Source of the DNA: Arachnia rubra | Lineage (GTDB): Bacteria > Actinomycetota > Actinomycetes > Propionibacteriales > Propionibacteriaceae | DNA length: 64,000 nt | Direction of reading: 5' to 3' | Assembly (NCBI RefSeq): GCF_019973735.1 | Contig: NZ_AP024463.1 | Coordinates: 1,302,001 to 1,366,000 of the forward strand | Shown here: positions 7,928 to 16,428 of the stretch, in pieces | Position numbering within the stretch: position 1 is the first letter of the stretch | Layout: the number at the start of each line of letters is the position of its first letter | Translations under genes and position numbers: made by a program | Notes under the pieces: generated by a model | Seen by the model: the letters and a program-made list of their open reading frames with translations, nothing else | Databases searched by the model: none | Told to the model about the DNA's origin: nothing

Positions 7928-10093
7928 TCAACGAGCTCGCCCGCCTCGCCGCCACAGGGACGCTGGAAGCATAGTTGCGAGGAGACGTTTCAGGCGTGGA
8001 ATACCGAGTCTAAGTTCGCGGCTCAGCTGCTTGACCTGGGCAGGAAGCTGGTCTACGGCAGGGCTCTGCCTGGCGAACTGGCTGCGCTGCACGACCTCAG
8101 CCACCTCGATGAGGTGTCCTGCAGTTGCTGGAGGCAGGGTCTGACCCATGGCTTTGGCCGCCGCGACGGGGGATCCCGTGGCGAAGTCCAGTCCGAGGTC
8201 GGTGTACACGGCAGCCAGCTCCCGCCACGCGGCGGCGGGAGCCGCGACCGGCGGCTGGCCGGTGCGTAGGCGCCAGAGTCTGAGAGCCAGCCGGATCCCG
8301 GCGGGCGCAGCCAGCAGCAGCACCACGGGAAGCAGCCAGAGCAGTCCCGCCGCGTTTCTGGTTCCTCCGCTCCCAGGGGTTTGCGTCTCGGGTGACTTGG
8401 GTGAGGGCGAGGGCGCTGCTGGAGCCGACGAAGGTGGGGCCGGCTGAGTCTGGGACGCCTCGTCGCTGGGCTCCGGGATCGGCGATGTGCTGGGTGCGGA
8501 GCTCGGCGGAGCCGAGCTGGTTCCGCTGTCCGAAGAGGAGGCGCCGATGGACTTGGTGGGCTCGAAAGGCACCCACCCCAGGCCCTCGAAATACAGCTCG
8601 GGCCAGGCATGCATGTTGTCTGTGGTCACCTGGTAGCGATCCCCGGCAGGCGTGCCACTGGTGAATCCGATTGCGATACGCGACGGGATTCCCAGGATCC
8701 TGGCCATCACAGCCATGGAGGTGGCGTAGTGGATGCAGTAGCCAGCGCGGTCCTGCAACAGGAAGGTGCTGACGGCATCCGCCCCGGTCGATGTGGGGGC
8801 CTGCAGGGTGTAGGTGAACTCGTCGGAGTTCAGGTAGGCCTCGATGGCCTGCGCCTTGGCGCCGTCACTGGCCGCGTTCTGGGTGATTCTCTCCGTCAGG
8901 GAGCGCACGTCGTCGGAGAGGCCGTCGGGTACCTTCAAGGTCTCCCCGCCCCCTGGGTCGGTTCCCGCGCGGGCGCCCGCCACGGCTGACCCGGCCTCGG
9001 GCACCACCGATGTGACCTGGTAGTCGAGATTCGAGGTCTGCGCCGGGCCCTCGTTTCCCGTGGCGACGACGGAAAGGGTGTTCTGGTCGAATCCCCAGTT
9101 TCCCTGCGCGTCGAAACCTTCCACGGCGAATGGCGCCGGCAGGTATTGGGAGGGGAATCGCATCGAGACATCCACCTCGACCCTGGTCCCGGGCGAGTCG
9201 TAGGCCTCAGCGAGTCCTGAGGCGCGCAGCCTCATGGACTCCAGCTGGGCGCCCTCGGTGGTCAGGCGGGTCAGCGCGGTGGTTCGTAGGTAGTGGGGTT
9301 TCCCATCGTTGGCGCGGTAGCTGAGGACATCCACAGGTGTTGGGCGCTGGAGATTGCGGCTCAACTCAATGGTGGGGTCGCTGAGCTGAATTGGCTTGTC
9401 AGAGCCGTTGTTCAACCACGGCTGCTTCTGCCCCATGGGCAGGGCGGAGGTGACGCTGAGAGTCAGGGCCGCGGCCAGGGCGGCTGCGAGCAGGCCGGTG
9501 ATTCCCCGGGCCGACTGGAACCCGGCTCCACCCCCGGTCAGTCCTGGGCCGCCAGCCGTGAGCAGGACCGCCGTGTAGCCGGCCGCGACCAGCAGGAATC
9601 CCGTGACGCTGAGATCCGCTGGATGGACGAGGGCGGCGATGCCGTAGGGCAGCGCTAGGGGGGCCAGCGTCCAGGCTGGCTGTTCCAGCGCATCGGCCAA
9701 CAGGTAGGAGATCAGCCACAGGGTGAAAGCGAACAGCAGGAGCAGCCAGCTGAGCGCTGGGTTGTCGGGCATCGGCGGACGGGATTCCCGCAGGACCTGC
9801 ACTCCGGTTGTGAAGAGGCCGGGGACAGCCCGTAGGGGGTCGGTGCTGCCGGCCGTGCTGCTCCCCAGCCAGCACAGCAGGCAGCCTCCGGCGATCAGGG
9901 GCAGAAGTATGGTCCAGCCGCGTCTCAGCTTCAGCAGCGAGGTCACAGCGGCGAGAAGGCCCGGCACGCCCACAGTCAGCATGAGGTTGGTTGTTAGGAC
10001 AGGGGCCGTGAACAGGGGCGCTAGAGCCAGCATTCCCAGGGCCACGGCCACCGAGATCACCATGGGGAGCAGGGCCGGGGGTCTTCTGGTCAT
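7928..10093 (-). CDS. transglutaminase-like membrane protein (TgpA type)
   Basis: A 721-aa protein. The N-terminal third (to about residue 220) holds multiple transmembrane helices. An extracytoplasmic region with a transglutaminase-like cysteine fold follows, with the triad visible as GYCIHYATS (Cys), DNMHAWPELYFEG (His) and a following acidic residue. Then come a Ser/Pro/Thr-rich linker, another hydrophobic segment and a cytoplasmic tail. ATG 10091-10093 has an AGGAGG 5 nt upstream; the in-frame ATG 33 nt earlier lacks one. It overlaps the stop of the DUF58 gene by 4 nt. The MoxR-DUF58-transglutaminase arrangement is a widespread conserved operon thought to assemble or process envelope proteins; no substrate is identified. 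Confidence 0.9.
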   Translation of the reverse strand: MTRRPPALLPMVISVAVALGMLALAPLFTAPVLTTNLMLTVGVPGLLAAVTSLLKLRRGWTILLPLIAGGCLLCWLGSSTAGSTDPLRAVPGLFTTGVQVLRESRPPMPDNPALSWLLLLFAFTLWLISYLLADALEQPAWTLAPLALPYGIAALVHPADLSVTGFLLVAAGYTAVLLTAGGPGLTGGGAGFQSARGITGLLAAALAAALTLSVTSALPMGQKQPWLNNGSDKPIQLSDPTIELSRNLQRPTPVDVLSYRANDGKPHYLRTTALTRLTTEGAQLESMRLRASGLAEAYDSPGTRVEVDVSMRFPSQYLPAPFAVEGFDAQGNWGFDQNTLSVVATGNEGPAQTSNLDYQVTSVVPEAGSAVAGARAGTDPGGGETLKVPDGLSDDVRSLTERITQNAASDGAKAQAIEAYLNSDEFTYTLQAPTSTGADAVSTFLLQDRAGYCIHYATSMAVMARILGIPSRIAIGFTSGTPAGDRYQVTTDNMHAWPELYFEGLGWVPFEPTKSIGASSSDSGTSSAPPSSAPSTSPIPEPSDEASQTQPAPPSSAPAAPSPSPKSPETQTPGSGGTRNAAGLLWLLPVVLLLAAPAGIRLALRLWRLRTGQPPVAAPAAAWRELAAVYTDLGLDFATGSPVAAAKAMGQTLPPATAGHLIEVAEVVQRSQFARQSPAVDQLPAQVKQLSRELRLGIPRLKRLLATMLPASLWRRGGRAR

Positions 10094-11340
10094 CGGGCCT
10101 CCTGGCGGGCGATGAGCTGGCCCCATCCTTGAGGAACTGTTGTGCCGGGGCCGAAGGCCGACACATTCCAGCCAGAGGCCACCAGCAGCTGGCAGGCCTC
10201 CTCATGGGCGGCTGTCACTGCCGTCGGGAGCTTAAAGGCCCGCGGATCGGGAACTAGGGCATCGAGTTCGGCTATCCGGGCGGTGGCGGCAACCAGCGAC
10301 GCGGCGTCACGGGAGTTGAGCAGGCCGAGCCCGGCCACCACCGTCTGCGCAGTGCCGAGGGCATCCGGATCCGCCAGGCAGTCCTCCAGGGAGGCGCGGC
10401 CGGATGGCTCCACGTCGGTCACCGTGGCCAGCAGCCGGGTTGCCGCTCCCATGGACTCGCCGTGGATGGGGCGGAAGATCAGTCCGTCTGCGCTGAGGAG
10501 GCTGACCCGAAGCCGGTCGTTGAGCAGCTCGGTGGCCAGCGAGGCCGCAAGTGAGAGCACCCACTCGAGTGTGGATCCGGGGCCCTCCCCGATGTGGGCT
10601 GTGGAACGCGTGTCGACGATGATTGTCATGGCGGGGTCCCAGGGCTGTTCCTCCAGCCGCACCATGAGCTCGCCGCGTTTCGCGCTCATCCGCCAGTGCA
10701 CGCGGCGCATCCCGTCGCCATGACGGTGCTCCCTCACTAGTACGTCATCCGTGCCGGCGTGCCCGATGCGCTGGGGAGTGGCGTCTCCGCTGGCGCCCGA
10801 GGTGCGGCCGCCCCGGGGCAGCGCCAGCGGCCATAGGCGTGGCGTGACGCGCAGTGATGTGGTGCGCCCGGTTGCCTGCCAGCTGCGCCAGGCGACGCCG
10901 AAGGCATCGAGGTTACGCACCCTGAGAGGTCCCAGCTGGAAATGGCCACGCTGCTGGGCGAACACGTCGTATCCGGCTGCCTGGTGCCACCGTCCCAGCC
11001 CCCGGATGAGCTCGAAGGTGGCGTCCCTGCCCAGCTGGGACGGCAACTGGTCCCGGAAGCTGAGCGCCGAGAAAGAGATAGTCCTCCGGCTGGCGACCAG
11101 GAGGTTCACACGCGCGGTCTCCCCCACCGGCAGGGACTCGGGCAGGACTGAGCGTTCGCAGGCCAGGCGGGGCGGCAGCGCCAGCACGGCGACAAGGCCC
11201 ACTATGGGCAGGGCAGCGACGAAGACCCCCACCCATGCCAGGTCGGGCTCTCCGATGACTGATGCGCCTGCCGCCAGGAGGCTGCCGATGGTCAGCATGG
11301 CCAGGCCGCGTCCTGTCAGGCCGAAGCGGAACCCCCGCAT
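10090..11340 (-). CDS. DUF58 / VWA-like domain protein
   Basis: A 416-aa protein starting MRGFRFGLTGRGLAMLTIGS with two N-terminal transmembrane helices (about 11-55). The cytoplasmic part contains the DUF58 signature around DVLVREHRHGDGMRRVHWRM, followed by the sequence MTIIVDTR expected of a vWA-like fold (metal-site Asp). The ATG at 11338-11340 lies 1 nt after the moxR stop and ends overlapping the transglutaminase start. DUF58 proteins act as the partner of MoxR AAA+ ATPases, probably coupling ATP-driven remodelling to the membrane (family knowledge). An in-frame upstream ATG would add 27 residues that overlap moxR and are unlike the family. Confidence 0.9.
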   Translation of the reverse strand: MRGFRFGLTGRGLAMLTIGSLLAAGASVIGEPDLAWVGVFVAALPIVGLVAVLALPPRLACERSVLPESLPVGETARVNLLVASRRTISFSALSFRDQLPSQLGRDATFELIRGLGRWHQAAGYDVFAQQRGHFQLGPLRVRNLDAFGVAWRSWQATGRTTSLRVTPRLWPLALPRGGRTSGASGDATPQRIGHAGTDDVLVREHRHGDGMRRVHWRMSAKRGELMVRLEEQPWDPAMTIIVDTRSTAHIGEGPGSTLEWVLSLAASLATELLNDRLRVSLLSADGLIFRPIHGESMGAATRLLATVTDVEPSGRASLEDCLADPDALGTAQTVVAGLGLLNSRDAASLVAATARIAELDALVPDPRAFKLPTAVTAAHEEACQLLVASGWNVSAFGPGTTVPQGWGQLIARQEAR

Positions 11341-11341
11341 C

Positions 11342-12313
11342 TCAGCTCCGGTGCGGCGGCTGGGTGGAGGCGACGATGTGCTCGATGACGGTCTCATTCG
11401 ACTGCCGCGCGACCTGGGCATCGACTGTCAGCAGCACCCGGTGGGCCAGCACCGGGACAGCCAGATTGCCGACATCCTCTGGGATGACGTAGTCGCGTCC
11501 CTGGAGAGATGCCTCGACCCGTGCGGCGCGCATCAGATGAACGCAGCTGCGGGGACTTGCACCGAGGCGGAGCTCCGGGTGCCCGCGGGTGGCGGCCACC
11601 AGGCGCACGATGTAGTCGTTGATCACGGGAGCGACGTAGATCCTCTGTATCGCCGCGATGGCCCGCTCCACGTGGGCGACATCTGTAACGGGCTGGACGG
11701 TGGCGAGCTGATCGCCCTCGGCCTGTGCTGTGAGCATCGCCACCTCGGATTGGTGGCCGGGGTAGCCCATCTCGATCCTCGCCATGAAGCGGTCGCGCTG
11801 GGCCTCGGGCAGGGGATAGGTGCCCTCCATCTCGATGGGGTTCTGCGTGGCCACCACCATGAAGGGCCGCTTGAGCCGGTAGGTCTGGCCGTCTGCTGAG
11901 ACCTGTCCCTCGGCCATCGCCTCCAGCAGAGCCGACTGGGTCTTGGGCGAGGCCCGGTTGATCTCGTCCCCCAGCACGATGTTGGCGAAGATGCCGCCGG
12001 GCTTGAACTCGAACTCGCGGGTCTGCTGGTTGAACACAGACACGCCGGTGACATCGCTCGGAAGCAGGTCGGGCGTGAACTGGATGCGGCTGACCGCGCC
12101 CGCGATGGAGCGGCCAAGAGCCCTGGCGAGGACTGTCTTGCCCACCCCCGGGACGTCTTCCAGCAGCAGGTGGCCTTCGGCAAGCAAGACCAGCACAGCC
12201 ATGTGGATCTGGTGCGGTTTCCCCTCGATGACGATGCCGATTGACTGCTTAATCCGGTTTGCCAGGGCGCTTACCTCGGCCAGGGCCAAGGGGGCGGCAG
12301 CGGTCTGGGTCAT
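11342..12313 (-). CDS. MoxR family AAA+ ATPase
   Basis: A 323-aa AAA+ ATPase. Walker A is GVGKTVLARAL (about residues 58-68), Walker B and the following motif read VLGDEINRASPKTQSALLEAM, and sensor 1 is VATQNPIEMEGTYPLPEAQRDRFM, a strongly conserved MoxR segment. The C-terminal lid domain ends with a basic tail. A good ribosome binding site (TAGGAG) precedes ATG 12311-12313, and a promoter candidate lies at 12355-12383. It is the first gene of the moxR-DUF58-transglutaminase operon and is divergent from mraZ. MoxR proteins are chaperone-like remodelers of envelope or vWA-domain partners. Confidence 0.93.
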   Translation of the reverse strand: MTQTAAAPLALAEVSALANRIKQSIGIVIEGKPHQIHMAVLVLLAEGHLLLEDVPGVGKTVLARALGRSIAGAVSRIQFTPDLLPSDVTGVSVFNQQTREFEFKPGGIFANIVLGDEINRASPKTQSALLEAMAEGQVSADGQTYRLKRPFMVVATQNPIEMEGTYPLPEAQRDRFMARIEMGYPGHQSEVAMLTAQAEGDQLATVQPVTDVAHVERAIAAIQRIYVAPVINDYIVRLVAATRGHPELRLGASPRSCVHLMRAARVEASLQGRDYVIPEDVGNLAVPVLAHRVLLTVDAQVARQSNETVIEHIVASTQPPHRS

Positions 12314-12354
12314 GGGGCTCCTAGGGACTCGCGACGCTTTCTCGACGTGGATGA

Positions 12355-12383
12355 AGCCTAGGGCATTGATTCAACACGCCCAA
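12355..12383 (-). promoter_or_regulatory. sigma70-type promoter for the moxR operon
   Basis: On the minus strand a -35 TTGGGC (12378-12383) and -10 TAGGCT (12355-12360) are separated by 17 nt, 42 nt upstream of the moxR ATG. It overlaps the mraZ promoter candidate on the opposite strand, so the two directions may compete. Confidence 0.5.
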
Positions 12384-12395
12384 TGAGCATGACAT
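12366..12395 (+). promoter_or_regulatory. candidate mraZ / dcw promoter
   Basis: TTGATT (12366-12371), an 18-nt spacer and TGACAT (12390-12395) place the transcription start near 12402, right at the start of the MraZ-box array. The -10 match is imperfect. Confidence 0.35.
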
Positions 12396-12402
12396 GGCCG
12401 AG

Positions 12403-12470
12403 GTGGGGTCTGAGTGGAGGAAAGTGGGGTAATGTGGTGCTAAGTGGAGCGAAGTGGGGGCTTTGTGGAG
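12403..12470 (+). promoter_or_regulatory. MraZ-box array, seven GTGG units
   Basis: Seven GTGG-containing units begin at 12403, 12414, 12424, 12434, 12444, 12454 and 12465, a 10-11 nt period matching one DNA helical turn. Several units read AAGTGG(G/A)G. MraZ proteins are known to bind tandem GTG-containing boxes (TGGGN or AAAGTG type with about 10-nt spacing) upstream of their own gene as a ring-shaped oligomer. The array sits immediately before the mraZ start at 12487, so autoregulation of the dcw operon is the expected role. Confidence 0.82.
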
Positions 12471-12486
12471 GAGAGGGGGTTTCCGG

Positions 12487-12921
12487 TTGTTCCTGGGCAC
12501 TCACACGCCGAAGCTGGACGAGAAGGGACGTCTGATCCTTCCTGCGAGGTTTCGGGAAGCCCTCGAAGGGGGGCTGGTCGTGACGCGCACCCAGGAACGG
12601 GCACTCGCCATCTACCCCAAAGACACTTTCGAGGCACTCATGGCCCCCGTGAGCGCTGCGCCTTCCACGCTGAAGCAGGTCCGTGACTATCAGCGCATGC
12701 TGACCGCAGGAGCCAGCTTCGAGGTCCCAGACCGGCAGGGCAGGATCACGATTCCCCCGATCTTGCGCGCCTATGCGGGTCTGGAACGCGACGTCGTGGT
12801 GATCGGTGCCATGAACCGGGCTGAGATCTGGGACGCCGAGCACTGGGCCGAATACCAGGCGGAGCAGGAGTCAGGTTTCGCCGAACTTGATGCCGAACTG
12901 CTGTCCCAGCTGGGGCAGTGA
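12487..12921 (+). CDS. mraZ: transcriptional regulator MraZ
   Basis: A 144-aa protein with two SpoVT-AbrB-like MraZ domains. The first starts FLGTHTPKLDEKGRLILPARF and the second has the matching DRQGRITIPPILRAY about 75 residues later. TTG at 12487 is chosen because the family almost always starts M-F-L-G; the longer frame from 12454 would add residues encoded by the operator itself. MraZ is a DNA-binding regulator located at the head of the dcw cluster and binds the box array just upstream. About 145 nt of structured sequence separate it from rsmH. Confidence 0.95.
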   Translation: MFLGTHTPKLDEKGRLILPARFREALEGGLVVTRTQERALAIYPKDTFEALMAPVSAAPSTLKQVRDYQRMLTAGASFEVPDRQGRITIPPILRAYAGLERDVVVIGAMNRAEIWDAEHWAEYQAEQESGFAELDAELLSQLGQ

Positions 12922-12944
12922 GCCCCCGAGGCGGTGGTCCATCA

Positions 12945-13011
12945 CCGGGGCGACCCTGGCCTTTCTTCCCCGAGGCCAGGTGCGACTCCGGTGGAGGAAC
13001 CTCCGCCCCGG
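12945..13011 (+). ncRNA. structured leader between mraZ and rsmH (mraW-motif candidate)
   Basis: An outer stem CCGGGGCG (12945-12952) pairs with CGCCCCGG (13004-13011). Inside it an 8-bp hairpin CCTGGCCT (12955-12962) pairs with AGGCCAGG (12973-12980), and a second small stem-loop GGTGGA / TCCGCC (about 12990-13007) competes with the outer stem. An mraW RNA motif has been described in actinobacteria in the 5' leader of mraW (rsmH) operons. The position fits, but I could not test the sequence against that consensus. Confidence 0.45.
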
Positions 13012-13065
13012 GCACCGGACCGGCAACACCACTGGGCACACGAGACGAAGGGAGGGAAGCGGAGG

Positions 13066-14016
13066 ATGAGCACGGACGTGCATGATCCGGTCATGATCGG
13101 CCGGGTCATCGAGCTGCTTTCCCCGGCCCTCGTCGCGCCCGGTGCCGTCTGTGTCGACTGCACCCTTGGGCTCGCCGGACACGCACGCGGCCTTCTAGAG
13201 GCAGCGCCCTCGGCCCGGTTCGTCGGCATCGACCGTGACCCTGATGCCTTGGCTGTCGCGCGAGAAAGGCTTGGGCCCCTCGCGCGGCGGGTGACCCTGG
13301 TCAAGGCCGTCTACGACGAGCTACCCGATGTGCTCGCCGGTCTCGGGATTGGTCAGGTCCAGGCAGTCCTGGCCGACCTTGGGCTCAGCTCCCTCCAGAT
13401 CGACCGCCGGGACCGGGGCTTCGCCTACCGGGTGGACGCCCCCCTCGACATGCGCATGAGCGCCGGTGAGGGGCCCACCGCCGCCGACCTGCTCAACACC
13501 GCTCCCACGACAGAACTCACCCAGATCCTGCGCCGCTACGGCGAGGAGAGGTTCGCGGAACGCATTGCCACCGCGATCGTGCAGGCGCGGGGAAGCGAGC
13601 CCCTCACCTCGTCAGCTCAGCTCGTCGAGATCATCTCCAGCGCTATTCCCGCCGCTGCCAGGCAGGCTCCTGGACACCCTGCGAAACGCACCTTCCAAGC
13701 GCTCCGGATCGCGGTCAACGACGAGCTGGCCGTGCTGGGACGCTTCCTGCCCGCCGCCACGGGAGCCCTGGCAGTCGGTGGCCGGATCGCGGTCCTGGCC
13801 TATCACTCCCTGGAGGACCGGATGGTGAAGCAGCATTTCGCGGCCCTGGTTGCCGACGGGGCGCCGCGGGACATGCCGGTCGTCCCCGAACACCTCCAAC
13901 CCAGGTTCAAGCTCCTGACGAGGGGGGCGGAACGGCCCGCTGAACAGGAAACCCAGTCCAACCCTCGTGCGGCATCCGCCAGGCTGCGCGCCGCAACCCG
14001 AATCAAGGAGGCATAG
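13066..14016 (+). CDS. rsmH: 16S rRNA (cytosine(1402)-N(4))-methyltransferase RsmH
   Basis: A 316-aa AdoMet-dependent methyltransferase (formerly MraW) that modifies C1402 in the ribosomal P-site. It opens [13 protein letters not shown], has the SAM-binding segment [15 protein letters not shown], the acidic [11 protein letters not shown], and later [25 protein letters not shown] and [13 protein letters not shown], all RsmH hallmarks. ATG 13066 follows a GGAGGGAAGCGGAGG ribosome binding region and is preferred over the longer frame from 12934, which runs through the structured leader. Its stop overlaps the GTG start of ftsL. Confidence 0.96.
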   Translation: MSTDVHDPVMIGRVIELLSPALVAPGAVCVDCTLGLAGHARGLLEAAPSARFVGIDRDPDALAVARERLGPLARRVTLVKAVYDELPDVLAGLGIGQVQAVLADLGLSSLQIDRRDRGFAYRVDAPLDMRMSAGEGPTAADLLNTAPTTELTQILRRYGEERFAERIATAIVQARGSEPLTSSAQLVEIISSAIPAAARQAPGHPAKRTFQALRIAVNDELAVLGRFLPAATGALAVGGRIAVLAYHSLEDRMVKQHFAALVADGAPRDMPVVPEHLQPRFKLLTRGAERPAEQETQSNPRAASARLRAATRIKEA

Positions 14017-14544
14017 TGAGCGCCCTCGCCGCTGAAGCCGAGCACCACGACCGGGAACCGTCACGTCCCCGGCTGCGACTCGTCCCCCCCGGTCAAGGCA
14101 GGTGTCTCCACCTTCGGGTTTCTGGTGATTCTCGCGGTCCTGGTGGTGGTCGGGATGGGGGCCGTCATGGTGGTCACCACCCAGGTTGGTGCGCAGTCCC
14201 GTGACCTGACGAACCTCCGTAAGGAGGCCAACCAGCTCTCCTACAAGGCAGCTGCGCTCCGCACCGAGCTCCAGGGAGTCTCCAGCAGCGGGTCCCTGGC
14301 CCTGCGTGCCTCGGAACTCGGGATGGTGCCGAACCCGTTCCCGGCGTTCGTGGATCTGTCAAACGGCAGTGTCCTCGGAGAGCCCACACCGGTCAGCGGA
14401 AACGAGGCTCCTTATCTGACAGGGCGGTCCCCGTCCCGCCAGCCCGCGGCCACGGCAACCCCGGACCCCACCCCGCCGGCAGCCCAGCAGACGCAAGAGT
14501 CGGCAGGGCAGGCGACTGCGCAGACTGAGATGGGTGAACAGTGA
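14016..14544 (+). CDS. ftsL: FtsL-like septum protein, reading frame broken at a C7 run
   Basis: Small bitopic division protein, about 175 aa after frame repair. GTG 14016 overlaps the rsmH stop and follows AAGGAGG. The first 24 codons encode a charged cytoplasmic tail (MSALAAEAEHHDREPSRPRL). At the seven-C run 14084-14090 the frame must shift by one base to continue as VKAGVSTFGFLVILAVLVVV, which supplies the transmembrane helix. A short coiled-coil (about 14205-14290, NLRKEANQLSYKAAALRTEL) and a Pro/Ala/Thr-rich tail follow. FtsL forms the FtsQLB complex that activates FtsWI. It lies between rsmH and ftsI as usual and overlaps the ftsI GTG. The ORF from 14125 alone would lack the N-terminus and part of the membrane helix. 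Confidence 0.8.
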
Positions 14545-16428
14545 GTCCGCGTCCACCGGGCCGCTCCCGGAGCGGGCCGGCAACCCGCAGGGCGTCGCAT
14601 GGCCGGCGTTACCGCCGCGTGTGGCGGATGCCCCTGGGCCGTTCCGGCATGCGCATCCGCGCGTTCATGATGGCCCTGCTGCTGCTGGTGGTCGTCTGCG
14701 TTGGGCGTGCCGTCCAGCTGCAAGCCCTGGAGGCCCAGACATTCGCCGCGCAGGCGGCGGAGAAGATGCAGAACACGCGCGAGCTGCTGCCCGACCGGGG
14801 GATGATCGCCGACCGCAACGGAGTGGTACTCGCTGCCACCGAGCCGGCGATGCACATCACAGCCGACCCAGAGATGGTGCAGTCCAATGGTGCAGACAAG
14901 CGCTACGCGGTCAGTGCCAAGAAGCAGGAGGAGGCGGAAGCGGCGCCGCAGGCCGTCGCCAAGATCCTCGCCACGCATCTGGGGGGCAGCGAGTCGAAGT
15001 ACCTTGAGATCCTGCTGACCAAGGATTCCAAGCATGCGGAGATCGCCAGGCATGTCCCGGCAGCCACCTGGACCGAGATCGAGAACGACATGCGCAAGGG
15101 AATCGACGGCGACGGCAAGCGTCGCTGGTATGGGTTGTTTGCCCAGCCCGACCCCATGCGCACCTACCCGAACCGGGCGCTGGCGAGCAACGTCGTCGGT
15201 TTCGTCAACGGCGAGGGAAAGGGCTCCGCGGGGCTTGAGGGCCTGCTCGACTCGCAGCTGGCGGGCACCCCTGGCCAGGAAGTCTATGAGCACTCCACCT
15301 ACGGGCGTATCCCGCTGGGGACTAATGTTCTCACCCCCCCCGGTGAACGGCATCAACTACTCCCTGACGCTGGATGCGGACCTGCAGTGGTTCTCGGAGC
15401 AGGCGCTGGCCGATGGCATTGCGAAGGCCGGGGCGAAGACGGGATCCATCCTCGTGATGAACCCGAACAACGGCGAGATCCTCGCCCTGGCGACGGCGCC
15501 GTCCTTCGACTCTGCTAACCCTGGGGCCGCTGATCCAGGGAACCTGGGGAACCGCACCGTGACGGAGGCCTTCGAACCGGGATCCACCGAGAAAGTCCTG
15601 ACCATGGCCGCTCTCGCCGACTCGGGCCTGGTCACGCCAGACACAAAAGTCGACATCCCGGCCCGGATCGCTTCCGGGGGTGGGTACGTCACCGACTCAT
15701 TCGAGCACGGGCAGATCAAGCTGACCGCACGTGGCGTGATGGCGCAGTCCTCCAACATCGGCACCATCAAACTGACCCGCCAGATGGACAGGGAGAAGCT
15801 GCACGAGTACCTCACGTCCTTCGGTCTCGGTTCGGTCCCGGGGGTGGGACTGCCCGCCGAGAGCGCCGGGTCAGTGCCCGCAGCCGACATGGCCGACTAT
15901 ACGCGCGACCAGATCTCCTTTGGGCAGGGACTCTCGGTCACGACCGTCCAGATGGGGGCCGCGCTGTCAGCCGCTGTGAACGGAGGCACCTATCACCAGC
16001 CGCAGATCATCCGCTCGGCGACGAATCCCGACGGGACCCCGGTGTCACTGGCCGCTCCATCCTCACACCGCGTGATCTCCGAGGAGGCCTCTGGCATGGT
16101 GGTGAACATGATGGAGGCTGTCATCACGAGCGCCAGCTCAGAGCGGGCCATCCCCGGCTACCGTACGGCTGGCAAGTCGGGTACTGCCCAGCGGTATGAC
16201 CCCAGCTGCAAGTGCTACAACGGCTACACCTCATCCTTCGTGGGTGTCGCCCCGGCGGACAAGCCGCAACTGCTCGTCTATGTTGTGCTCGACCAGCCCA
16301 CCAACGGCAACCTCGGCAGCCAGCTGGCCCTTCCCGTGGTCAACAACGTGCTCCAGATGGCGCTGCCCAGGTATAACGTGGTGCCCTCCAGCACACCGGC
16401 CCCGAAAGAACCTCTGACATGGGAGTGA
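14541..16428 (+). CDS. ftsI: peptidoglycan transpeptidase FtsI (PBP3), frame broken at a C8 run
   Basis: Septal class B penicillin-binding protein, about 628 aa after repair. Layout: basic N-terminal tail, one transmembrane helix (about 36-56), a PBP dimerisation domain, then the transpeptidase domain. Catalytic motifs: SxxK as EPGSTEKVL (Ser about 348, codon at 15583), SxN as AQSSNIG, and KSGT as TAGKSGTAQ near 16171. The frame changes at the eight-C run 15334-15341; deleting one C links NVLTPP to VNGINYSLTLDADLQ, exactly where class B PBPs are continuous. GTG 14541 overlaps the ftsL stop and the 3' end overlaps murE. No PASTA domain is present. It acts with FtsW at the septum. Confidence 0.88.

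Noticed and set aside
12934..13065. Extension of the rsmH reading frame to 12934
   Set aside because: It runs through the structured gap and has no ribosome binding site; ATG 13066 follows a strong one and matches the family start.
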